Shown: positions 32,914 to 42,389 of the stretch, piece by piece
How positions within the stretch are numbered: the first letter of the stretch is position 1
Layout: each line of letters starts with the position of its first letter
NCBI GenBank assembly: GCA_018823415.1
Contig: JAHJIN010000501.1
Coordinates: forward strand, 46,518 to 110,517
DNA length: 64,000 bases
From: Chloroflexota bacterium
GTDB taxonomy: Bacteria > Chloroflexota > JAHJIN01
Reading direction: 5' to 3'
Position numbers and translations under genes: made by a program
The notes under the pieces: generated by a model
The model's database searches: none
What the model saw: the letters and a program-made list of their open reading frames with translations, nothing else
What the model was told of the DNA's origin: nothing

Positions 32914-34445
32914 CCCACTCGCACCTATCCCCGGCCGAATGCGCCGCGCTCTCGGGCCTGACGGTCTATCCCCGCTCGGTGTCCGTCGCTGCCGCCGGCG
33001 CGGTCTATTTCCTGGGGCGCGATGCTGGCGGCTTGCGGCAACTGGGCATCGTCCAGCCGGGCAGCGCGCCACTGGACCCAGCTACCTGCGGTCTGGACCG
33101 CACCGTCTCGTTCGACGGGCAGGTGTGGGCCGTGCGCCTGTGCCCCGCTGACGCACGCCACGCCGCCGTCTTGCGCGCGGCCTTGCCGCACCTGCGCCCG
33201 CAACCCCTGGGCCTGTCCACATCGGTGGGGTTGGGGGACCGGCTGGGCCGGGCCACGCCGGGCCACGTGCGGGCCGTGCAGGGCACCGCGCCGGGCGCCA
33301 GCGTCACGCCGGTATTCGCCCAACAGAGCATCCGCGAAAACGCTCGCACCGGCCGCACGCCTCAACAGGTCATCGACGACGCCACCTGGGGCCTGTTCCA
33401 GGAAGGCTGGCGCGCGCCCTGGGGTGCCGACGCCGACCACCTCAAGACCCCCGCTGATATTGACGTCTGCGCCGCCGCTGGGTTTACCATGTACACCATC
33501 GACCCCGGCGATCACGTAGACAACACGGTACAATCCGCGTCGCCATCCGACCTGCGCGACCGGTTCCACGCCCTGCCGTGGAACACGCTGGAAGACAGCC
33601 CCTCGGCCCTGGACGCGCGCTACCAGGACCGGGTGTTCGAGTTTGGCGACCTGGTCTTCAAGCTTGACGTGTTGACGCTGGTGCGCGCCGCCGCCAAATA
33701 TGGCCGGGCCATCGCCCACGTGACGGTCATGGCCCGACATCTGGCCCAGGTCATGGGCGACCACCCCTACGAGGTCGAGGTGTCTGTGGACGAGACCGAA
33801 ACGCCCACGTCGCCGGCCGAGCACGTCTATATCGCCACCGAGTTGCGCCGGCTGGGCGTCCAGTGGGCGAGCCTGGCCCCGCGCTTTGTGGGGCGCTTTG
33901 AAAAGGGCGTCGACTATATCGGCGACCCTTCGATGGACTCGGGGCAAGCCCTGGCCGAGTTCGAGGCCGAGTTCGCCCAGCACGCCGCCATCGCCTGGCA
34001 TCTGGGACCATACAAGCTCAGCCTGCACTCGGGGTCAGACAAGTTTAGCATCTATCCCATCGCTGCCCGGCATACCGAGGGGCTGATCCACGTCAAAACG
34101 GCCGGTACCAGCTACCTGGAGGCCCTGCGCACCATCGCCCGGGTGGACCCGGCTCTCTTTCGCGACATCCTGGCCCTGGCCCGGGCGCACTACGAGGCGG
34201 ATCGGGCCTCCTACCACGTCTCGGCCGACGTGGGCCGGGTGCCGCCGCCAGAGGTGCTGCGCGACGACGAACTACCGGCCCTGCTGGACGATTTCCACGC
34301 CCGCGAGGTGCTGCACGTCACCTTTGGCTCGGCGCTGGACGTCTATGGCGACCGCCTGCGTGCCGTGCTGGACGCCCACGAGGAGACGTATTACGCGGCG
34401 TTGGAGGCGCACCTGGGCCGGCACCTGGCCCCGTTCGCTGCCTGA
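32910..34445 (+). CDS. uxaE: Tagaturonate epimerase (UxaE family)
   Basis: The predicted protein has 511 aa. The landmarks of the UxaE family (Thermotoga TM0440 type) are present: ADHLKTPADIDVCAAAGFT followed by YTIDPGDH, PYEVEVSVDETETPTSP and YKLSLHSGSDKFSIYPI. UxaE interconverts D-tagaturonate and D-fructuronate. Tagaturonate is the product of the preceding IolO step, so its place here is informative. Its start overlaps the GHMP stop (ATGA). A 10-bp hairpin follows the stop. Aldose/ketose epimerases of related barrels would be the alternative, but the signature stretches are specific. Confidence 0.88.
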   Translation: MTHSHLSPAECAALSGLTVYPRSVSVAAAGAVYFLGRDAGGLRQLGIVQPGSAPLDPATCGLDRTVSFDGQVWAVRLCPADARHAAVLRAALPHLRPQPLGLSTSVGLGDRLGRATPGHVRAVQGTAPGASVTPVFAQQSIRENARTGRTPQQVIDDATWGLFQEGWRAPWGADADHLKTPADIDVCAAAGFTMYTIDPGDHVDNTVQSASPSDLRDRFHALPWNTLEDSPSALDARYQDRVFEFGDLVFKLDVLTLVRAAAKYGRAIAHVTVMARHLAQVMGDHPYEVEVSVDETETPTSPAEHVYIATELRRLGVQWASLAPRFVGRFEKGVDYIGDPSMDSGQALAEFEAEFAQHAAIAWHLGPYKLSLHSGSDKFSIYPIAARHTEGLIHVKTAGTSYLEALRTIARVDPALFRDILALARAHYEADRASYHVSADVGRVPPPEVLRDDELPALLDDFHAREVLHVTFGSALDVYGDRLRAVLDAHEETYYAALEAHLGRHLAPFAA

Positions 34446-34450
34446 CCCGT

Positions 34451-34473
34451 GGGACAAATTGGCAATTTGTCCC
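34451..34473 (+). terminator. Hairpin after uxaE
   Basis: GGGACAAATT and AATTTGTCCC form a perfect 10-bp stem with the loop GGC. There is no T-run, so it may be a processing or stabilising element inside the operon. Confidence 0.5.
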
Positions 34474-34521
34474 GCACGGCCAACTCGACGCGTGGACTTG
34501 GGTCATCTACAAGGAGACACA

Positions 34522-35349
34522 ATGGACTATATCGATCAGTTATTCGGATTGACCGGCCAGGTGACCGTGATCACCGGCGGCGGCGGCGTGCTCTGCGGGG
34601 CCATTAGCCGGGCCTTGGCGCGCGCTGGCGCCCGGGTGGCCGTGCTGGACCTGTTCCCGGCGGCGGCTCAGGCTGTAGCCGACGACATCGTGGCGGCCGG
34701 CGGGACGGCCATCGCCCTCCCGGCCGACGTGCTCTCGCGCGAGAGCCTGGAAACGGCCCGCGATGCGGTGCTGGCCCGCTTTGGCCGCGTGGACGTGCTC
34801 ATCAATGGGGCCGGCGGCAACAAAAAGCAGGCCACCACCTCGGCCGACCTGTCGTTCTTTGACCTGCCGCCCGACGCGGTCCAGTGGGTGTTCAACCTCA
34901 ACCTGCTGGGCACACTCTTGCCCAGCCAGGTGTTCGGCCAGCACATGGCCGAGCAAGGGACCGGCGTCATCCTGAACATCTCGTCCATGAACGCCTTTCG
35001 GCCCCTCACGCGCATCCCGGCCTACTCGGCGGCCAAGGCCGCCGTGAGCAACTTTACCCAGTGGCTCGCCGTTCACCTGGCGCAGGAATACTCGCCGCGC
35101 ATCAGGGTCAACGCATTGGCGCCCGGCTTTTTCCTCACCGAGCAAAACCGCTTTCTGCTCACCGACGAGGCCACCGGCGCGCTGACCCCGCGCGGCCAGA
35201 CAATCATCGACCACACGCCCCTGGGGCGCTTTGGCGAGCCGGCTGACCTCATCGGCGCGACCTTGTGGCTGCTATCGCCGGCAGCCGGCTTTGTCACCGG
35301 CATCGTGGTGCCGGTCGATGGGGGCTTTTCGGCGTACAGCGGCGTATGA
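34522..35349 (+). CDS. uxuB: SDR-type D-mannonate oxidoreductase (fructuronate reductase, UxuB)
   Basis: The predicted protein has 275 aa and is a short-chain dehydrogenase. The cofactor loop is TGGGGVLCGA, the catalytic residues Ser154/155 (LNISSMNAF), Tyr168 and Lys172 (YSAAK). INGAGGNKKQATTS and NAFRPLTRIPAYSAAKAA are characteristic of the SDR-type UxuB (YjmF-like) that reduces D-fructuronate to D-mannonate. AAGGAGAC lies 9 bases before the ATG. It follows UxaE, which supplies its substrate, so the annotation is supported twice. Confidence 0.88.
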   Translation: MDYIDQLFGLTGQVTVITGGGGVLCGAISRALARAGARVAVLDLFPAAAQAVADDIVAAGGTAIALPADVLSRESLETARDAVLARFGRVDVLINGAGGNKKQATTSADLSFFDLPPDAVQWVFNLNLLGTLLPSQVFGQHMAEQGTGVILNISSMNAFRPLTRIPAYSAAKAAVSNFTQWLAVHLAQEYSPRIRVNALAPGFFLTEQNRFLLTDEATGALTPRGQTIIDHTPLGRFGEPADLIGATLWLLSPAAGFVTGIVVPVDGGFSAYSGV

Positions 35350-35370
35350 CGTCTGACGCTTGACGTTTTC
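35345..35370. repeat. Heptamer-unit tandem repeat
   Basis: The units ATGACGT, CTGACGC and TTGACGT follow each other in 7-base steps just before the CAGGAGAC site of the next gene. They match the family at 25.95 and 29.0 kb. Confidence 0.6.
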
Positions 35371-35383
35371 CAGGAGACGAACA

Positions 35384-36283
35384 ATGCCTACCAACGACCC
35401 TGCCCACTCATTGCGCGACCTGACGGCCCAACACGATTTCCTCATCGGCATCGACTCAGACGGCTGCGCCTTTGACACGATGGAGATCAAGCACAAAGAG
35501 TGCTTTTGCCCCAACACCGTCAAACACTGGGGCCTCCAGCCGGTGTCCCGGTTCGCCCGCGAGGCCGCCGAGTTTGTGAACCTGTATTCCCAGTGGCGCG
35601 GCATCAACCGATGGCCGGCCCTGGTGATGGTCCTGGACCTGCTGCGCGAGCGGCCGGCAGTGCAGGCCCGGCACGCCGCCATCCCTCCGGTCCCGCGTAT
35701 CCGCGCGTTCATCGCCGACGAGGCGTATCCCAAGAGCAACGATGGCCTGCGCGCTTACATGGCCGACCACCCGGACCCCGAACTGGACCGGGCGATGGCC
35801 TGGAGCCTGGCCGTCAACGCCGCCATCACCGACATGGTATACGGCATCCCGCCATTCCCCTACGTCCGCGAGAGCCTGGAATACCTCCATGACCGGGCCG
35901 ATATGCTCGTGGTGTCGCAGACGCCCACCGAGGCCCTGGAGCGCGAGTGGAGCGAACACGGCATCGACCGCCATGTGCGCGTCATCGCCGGGCAAGAGAT
36001 GGGCAAAAAGAGCGAGCATCTGGCCCTGGCGGCCAAAGGGCAGTATCCACCAGACCGCATCCTCATGATCGGTGACGCGCCCGGCGATCTGAAAGCCGCG
36101 CGGGCCAATCACGCCCGGTTCTATCCCATCAATCCCGGCCGCGAGGCCGAGAGCTGGCAGCGCTTTCGAGAAGAGGCCGTGGACCGGTTCCTGGCCGGCG
36201 ACTATGCCGGGGACTATGAGGCTACTCTCATCGCCGAGTTCGAAAAGCTGCTGCCGGGAGTGCCCCCCTGGAAAGGGTCATAG
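35384..36283 (+). CDS. HAD-superfamily hydrolase
   Basis: The predicted protein has 299 aa. HAD motif I is LIGIDSDGCAFDT (D-x-D), with a Ser/Thr motif II in VVSQTPTE, Lys in EMGKKSEH and motif IV ILMIGDAPGDLKAA. The large cap domain (about residues 55-165) includes YSQWRGINRWPALVMVLDLL. Phosphatase activity on a sugar or polyol phosphate is likely. In this cluster it could dephosphorylate an imported inositol phosphate or remove dead-end phosphates. AGGAGACGAAC precedes the ATG at 35384. Confidence 0.82.
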   Translation: MPTNDPAHSLRDLTAQHDFLIGIDSDGCAFDTMEIKHKECFCPNTVKHWGLQPVSRFAREAAEFVNLYSQWRGINRWPALVMVLDLLRERPAVQARHAAIPPVPRIRAFIADEAYPKSNDGLRAYMADHPDPELDRAMAWSLAVNAAITDMVYGIPPFPYVRESLEYLHDRADMLVVSQTPTEALEREWSEHGIDRHVRVIAGQEMGKKSEHLALAAKGQYPPDRILMIGDAPGDLKAARANHARFYPINPGREAESWQRFREEAVDRFLAGDYAGDYEATLIAEFEKLLPGVPPWKGS

Positions 36284-36285
36284 AC

Positions 36286-37545
36286 ATGGTCATCGGCCAA
36301 GGTAGTACCACTGACATGTTGATGGAAGAGCAGGTCCGCGAGTTGATGGCGGCCGCGCTGGCCCGGCGCGACTGGCGCGGCGCGCGCGTGCTGGTCATCA
36401 TTCCCGATAGCACCCGCACCGCGCCCATACCACTCTTTTACCGGCTGTTCAATGAACTGCTGCGCCCCCAGGTCACGGCGCTGGATTATTTGGTGGCCCT
36501 GGGCACGCACCAGCCCATGAGCGACGAGGCGTTGTGCCGGCTGGTGGGCGTATCGTCGCTGCCGGCGGACCCGCACATCTATAACCACCACTGGGAGCGG
36601 CCCGGCACGTTCGCCACGCTGGGCGTCATCCCGGCCGCCGCCATCAGCGCCCTCAGCGAGGGCCGGCTGACCGTGGACGTGCCGGTGGCCGTCAACCGGC
36701 TGGCCCTGGACCATGACCAGCTTATCATCTGCGGCCCCACCTTTCCCCACGAGGTGGTGGGCTTTTCGGGCGGCAACAAGTACCTGGTTCCCGGCATCGC
36801 CGGGCCAGACATCATCAACCTGACCCACTGGCTGGGCGCGCTCATCACCAGCATGGCCGTCATCGGCACCCGGCACACCCCGGTGCGCGCCGTCATCGAC
36901 CGGGCCGCCGCCCTCGTCGACCGGCCCAAGCTCTGCTTCAGCCTGGTCATCGCGCCGCCCGGCTCGGCGCACGCCGGCGAACTGGCCGGGCTGTACATCG
37001 GCTCGCCGGAAGAGGCCTACGAGGCCGCCGCCGACCTGTCATCACAGCTTCACATCGTCTGGCTGGACCAGCCGGTGCGGCGCGTCCTGTCCATCATCCC
37101 GCCCATGTACGACGACCTGTGGACCGCCGCCAAGGGCATGTACAAGCTGGAGCCGGCCATTGCCGACGGCGGCGAGGTGATCATCTATGCCCCGCACATC
37201 ACCGAGGTGTCATACACCCACGGCGCCGTCATCGACCAGGTGGGCTATCATTGCTGCGACTATTTCCAGAGCCAGTGGGACGAGTTCCAGGACCGGCCCT
37301 GGGGCGTGTTGGCCCACAGCACCCACCTGCACGGCCTGGGGACCTATGACCCGGCCACCGGCGTCGAGCAGGGCCGCATCAGGGTCACACTGGCGACCGG
37401 TATCCCTGAAGAACGCTGCCGGCGCATCAACGTGGGCTATATGGACCCGGCCACCATCGACGTGAATGAATGGGCCGGTCGGGGGGATGAGGGAATCCTG
37501 GTGGTGCCCAAGGCCGGCGAGATGTTGTACAAGATACGCAAATAG
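36286..37545 (+). CDS. LarA-family nickel-pincer racemase/epimerase
   Basis: The predicted protein has 419 aa. Residues that bind the nickel-pincer nucleotide in lactate racemase are kept: the PDSTRTAP loop (D41, R44, matching D72/R75), LGTHQPMS (H75, matching H108), H155, Lys165 in GFSGGNKYLVPG and H181 (matching H174, K184 and H200 with identical spacing). LarA homologues are known that racemise lactate or malate and that epimerise D-gluconate at C2. After UxuB makes mannonate, a mannonate/gluconate epimerase is the natural reading. LarB, LarC and LarE, which build the cofactor, are not in the window. Confidence 0.82.
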   Translation: MVIGQGSTTDMLMEEQVRELMAAALARRDWRGARVLVIIPDSTRTAPIPLFYRLFNELLRPQVTALDYLVALGTHQPMSDEALCRLVGVSSLPADPHIYNHHWERPGTFATLGVIPAAAISALSEGRLTVDVPVAVNRLALDHDQLIICGPTFPHEVVGFSGGNKYLVPGIAGPDIINLTHWLGALITSMAVIGTRHTPVRAVIDRAAALVDRPKLCFSLVIAPPGSAHAGELAGLYIGSPEEAYEAAADLSSQLHIVWLDQPVRRVLSIIPPMYDDLWTAAKGMYKLEPAIADGGEVIIYAPHITEVSYTHGAVIDQVGYHCCDYFQSQWDEFQDRPWGVLAHSTHLHGLGTYDPATGVEQGRIRVTLATGIPEERCRRINVGYMDPATIDVNEWAGRGDEGILVVPKAGEMLYKIRK

Positions 37546-37591
37546 GCAAATGAGCAAACAGACAACGAGTATTTGCGGATTTGCCGATTTG
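37538..37591. repeat. Octamer-unit inverted repeat between larA-like and gnd genes
   Basis: GCAAAT-type units recur every 8 bases on the left (37538, 37546, 37554) and ATTTGC-type units on the right (from 37570). The arms pair imperfectly over about 20 bases. The repeat begins inside the last codons of the LarA-like gene. Confidence 0.6.
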
Positions 37592-37606
37592 AAAAAGGAG
37601 CGTAAA

Positions 37607-39009
<1,403 letters not shown>

Positions 39010-39013
<4 letters not shown>

Positions 39014-40317
39014 GCCGATCCAAGAACGTCATCGTCGCCCAGAGCGGTGGGCCAACGCCGGTGATCAACGCCTCGCTGCGCGGGGTCGTGGAGGCGTGCC
39101 GCGCGCACCCCAACACGTTTGGCACGGTCTATGCCGGCTATCACGGCATCGAGGGCGTGCTGCGCGAAGAACTGCTGGACCTGTCGGCCCAGCCGGCCGA
39201 CGAGATTGCCCTGTTGAGCGTCACGCCGGCCGCCGGCGCCATCGGCACCTGCCGCTACAAGCTGCGGGGCGGCCAGCAGGAGGATTTCGAGCGCATCATC
39301 CGGGTGTTTCAGGCGCACAACGTCGGCTATTTCTTTTACAACGGCGGCAACGACAGCATGGACACCACCCACAAGGTGGCCCAACTGGCCCACGAGCGGG
39401 GCCTGGACCTGGTGGCTGTGGGCGTGCCCAAAACCATCGACAACGATGTGGGTGGCGGCCTGGGGGGCGCGGGCGAGTTCCAGCTCATCGACCACACGCC
39501 CGGCTATGGGTCAGTGGCCCGGTACTGGGCGCTGACGGTGCAGGGCGCCAATGAAGAGAACGCCGGCTCGTGCCCGTCGGACCCGGTGCTGGTGATGCAG
39601 GCGATGGGCCGCCAGATCGGCTTTATCCCGGCCGCCGCGCGCCTGGCCGACCCGGCCCGCCAGATGCCGCTCCTCATCGCCATGCGCGAGTCGGGCCTGA
39701 CGCTGCCAGACCTGGCCGACGCCGTGAACGATACACTGCACCGTCACGGCCGCTGTTTGGTGGTGGTCAGCGAGGGGTTCCCGGTGGGCGAGCTGGGCGA
39801 GCTAAAGGACAGCTTTGGGCACGTGGAATATGGGTCCAGCGAGATGACCGTGGAGCGGGCCGTGGTCAATTATCTCAACCGGGCCGGGCTAGCGGCGCGC
39901 GGCGCGGCCCGGGGCAACGTGCCCGGCAGTGACCAGCGCCACAACATGGTCTATGCCTCCACCGTGGACCTGGAAGAGGCATACCGCGTGGGCCAGCAGG
40001 CCGTCCGCATCGCCGTGGAGGACGGGTCCGGCTACATGGCGACCATCCTGCGCACCGGCGACGCGCCCTATGCCGTCCGCTACGACAAGGTGCCGCTGGA
40101 ACTGGTCGCCAACTCGGAGCGCCGCTTTCCGGCAGCCTGGATCGGCCCCTCGCGGCTGGACGTGACCGACGAGTTCCTGCACTATGCCCGGCCCCTCATC
40201 GGCGACAGTTGGCCCAGCATTCCGCTGGTGGATGGTCGCCAGCGATTTGCCCGGCTCCAACCCATCTGGGCCGACCGGCTGCTGCCAGCCTATGTGCCCC
40301 AGGCCCATCGAGGCTGA
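39010..40317 (+). CDS. 6-phosphofructokinase, probably pyrophosphate-dependent type
   Basis: The predicted protein has 435 aa; the ATG overlaps the gnd stop (ATGA). The start VIVAQSGGPTPVINASLRG, the GGNDSMD loop (G113, N114, D115) and PKTIDND (P140 to D146) place it in the PFK superfamily. ATP-PFKs have GGDGS and often G in place of K before TIDND. An Asp at the fourth loop position and the PKTIDND Lys are seen in PPi-dependent members, so PPi use is predicted. Asn in place of the usual first Asp (N114) is worth checking. It links pentose phosphate products back to glycolysis. Confidence 0.85.
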
Positions 40318-40335
40318 CACATATCAGGAGACACC

Positions 40336-42327
40336 ATGACCAATAGCCAAGACCTGATCACCCGCTGCATTCACACCATCCAGATGTTGGCCGTCGACAC
40401 GGTGGAGCAGGCACGCTCGGGCCACCCGGGACTGCCCCTGGAGGCTGCCGCCATCGCCTATGTACTGTGGACCCGCTACTTGCAGTACAACCCGGCCGAT
40501 CCGGCGTGGCCGGACCGGGACCGCCTGGTGCTCTCGGCCGGGCACGGCAGCGCCCTGCTCTATACCATGCTGCACCTCACCGGCTATGACCTGTCCCTGG
40601 ACGAACTGCGCCGGTTCCGCCAGTGGGACAGCCGCACCCCCGGCCACCCGGAGCACGGCCTCACCCCCGGCGTCGAGACCACCACCGGTCCCCTGGGGCA
40701 AGGGTTGGGCAACGCCGTGGGACTGGCCCTGGCCCGGGCGCACCTGACCGCCTGCTACCCCCACTGCCCCCTCGACCATCACACCGTGGTCATTGTCAGC
40801 GACGGCGACATGATGGAGGGCGTGGGCTATGAAGCGGCGTCCCTGGCCGGACACCTGCGCCTGCCCCGACTCATCGCCATCTATCTGGACAACCACATCA
40901 CCATCGACGGCGGCACTGACCTGAGTTTTTCCGACGACGTGGCGGCGCGCTATGCCAGTTTTGGCTGGCGCGTGCTGCGCATGGATGGCACCGACGTGGC
41001 CGACATCGACCGCGCGCTAGGCGACGCGTGGAGCCAGCCCAACCGGCCCATACTGGTCATCGCGCGCACGCACCTGGGCTGGGGCAGCCCCAAGCAAGAC
41101 ACTTCGGCCGCCCACGGCGAGCCCCTGGGGGCAGAGGCCCTGCGCGCCACCAAGGAGCACCTGGGTTGGCCCCTGGAACCATCGTTCCTGGTGCCAGACG
41201 ACGTGCGGACGCATTTTCGCTGGGCCGGGGACCGGGGCCAACAGGCGCAGGCCGCCTGGCAATCCCGGTGGAACGCCTATGCCGCCGCGTATCCCCAGGA
41301 GGCCGCCCGGTTCCAGGCCGAGTGGGCCGGCGATCTGCCGCCCGGCTGGGACGCCGACCTGCCCAGTTTTGCGCCGGACAAACCGATAGCGACCCGGGTG
41401 GCCGGCGGCCAGATCATGAACGCCATCGCGCCCCGGCTCCCGGCCCTCATCGGCGGGTCGGCGGACCTGGCAGCGTCGAACCGGACCGCGCTCAAAGACC
41501 TGGGCAACATCCGGCCCGGCGACTATGCCGGGCGCAACATCCACTTTGGCATCCGCGAGCACGCCATGGGTGCCATCCTCAACGGGCTGGCCCTCCACGG
41601 CGGGCTCATCCCCTTTGGTGCCACGTTCCTGGTCTTTAGCGACTACATGCGGCCCAGCATCCGCCTGGCGGCTATGATGGGCCTGCGCGTGATCTATGTG
41701 TTCACCCACGACAGCATTGGCCTGGGCGAGGATGGCCCCACGCACCAGCCTGTGGAGCAATTGGCCACGCTCCGGGCTATCCCCAACCTGACAGTCATCC
41801 GGCCGGCCGACGCCAACGAGACCGTCGTCGCCTGGCGCATGGCGTTGGAGCGGCGCGCCGGCCCCACGGCCCTGGCCCTCACCCGGCAGGGCGTGCCAGT
41901 GTTCGACCGAAGCCGGCTCGCGCCGGCCGCCGGACTGGCCCGGGGCGCATACATCCTGGCCGACGCCGCCGGGACGCCTGACGTGATCCTCATCGCCACC
42001 GGGTCCGAGGTGTCGGTGGCCCTCGGCGCGCGAGAGTTACTGGCGGCCGAGGGCATTCAGGCCCGGGTGGTGTCCATGCCGTCCTGGGGGTTGTTCGACG
42101 CGCAACCCCCCGCGTACCGGGACGGCGTGCTGCCGCCCGGCGTGCTGGCTCGCGTGGCTGTGGAGGCCGGCGTATCCCAGGGCTGGCATCGCTACGTGGG
42201 CCTGGCCGGCGACGTGGTGGGCCTGGACCGGTTCGGGGCCTCGGCGCCCTACCAGACGCTCATGCGCGAGTTCGGGTTCACGCCCGAGCACGTGGCGGCG
42301 CGCGCCCGGACCGTGCTGGGCCGATAG
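40336..42327 (+). CDS. tkt: Transketolase
   Basis: The predicted protein has 663 aa, the full length for the family. The thiamine diphosphate site is SDGDMMEGVGYEAASL with LDNHITIDG. The central pyrimidine domain has GIREHAMGAILNGLALHGG and the His-rich start ARSGHPGLPLEAAAI is typical. It exchanges two-carbon units between pentose and hexose phosphates and completes the path from ribulose 5-phosphate. AGGAGACACC precedes the ATG, 18 bases after PFK. It is the last gene of the long plus-strand run. Confidence 0.95.
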   Translation: MTNSQDLITRCIHTIQMLAVDTVEQARSGHPGLPLEAAAIAYVLWTRYLQYNPADPAWPDRDRLVLSAGHGSALLYTMLHLTGYDLSLDELRRFRQWDSRTPGHPEHGLTPGVETTTGPLGQGLGNAVGLALARAHLTACYPHCPLDHHTVVIVSDGDMMEGVGYEAASLAGHLRLPRLIAIYLDNHITIDGGTDLSFSDDVAARYASFGWRVLRMDGTDVADIDRALGDAWSQPNRPILVIARTHLGWGSPKQDTSAAHGEPLGAEALRATKEHLGWPLEPSFLVPDDVRTHFRWAGDRGQQAQAAWQSRWNAYAAAYPQEAARFQAEWAGDLPPGWDADLPSFAPDKPIATRVAGGQIMNAIAPRLPALIGGSADLAASNRTALKDLGNIRPGDYAGRNIHFGIREHAMGAILNGLALHGGLIPFGATFLVFSDYMRPSIRLAAMMGLRVIYVFTHDSIGLGEDGPTHQPVEQLATLRAIPNLTVIRPADANETVVAWRMALERRAGPTALALTRQGVPVFDRSRLAPAAGLARGAYILADAAGTPDVILIATGSEVSVALGARELLAAEGIQARVVSMPSWGLFDAQPPAYRDGVLPPGVLARVAVEAGVSQGWHRYVGLAGDVVGLDRFGASAPYQTLMREFGFTPEHVAARARTVLGR

Positions 42328-42338
42328 CCGAACACAAA

Positions 42339-42370
42339 AGACCTCCGAGGTGGGAAACCCTCGGAGGTCT
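42339..42370. terminator. Bidirectional terminator after transketolase
   Basis: AGACCTCCGAGG (42339-42350) and CCTCGGAGGTCT (42359-42370) form a perfect 12-bp stem with an 8-base loop. A-rich and T-rich flanks fit both directions. It ends the 16-kb cluster. Confidence 0.88.
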
Positions 42371-42389
42371 TGCTATTGGCCTCGCCGGC

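Noticed and set aside
32910..34445. Reading the frame from 32340 as one long protein
   Set aside because: The first 190 codons overlap the GHMP kinase in another frame; the ATG at 32910 with AAAGGAAC upstream and UxaE similarity from that point decide the start.
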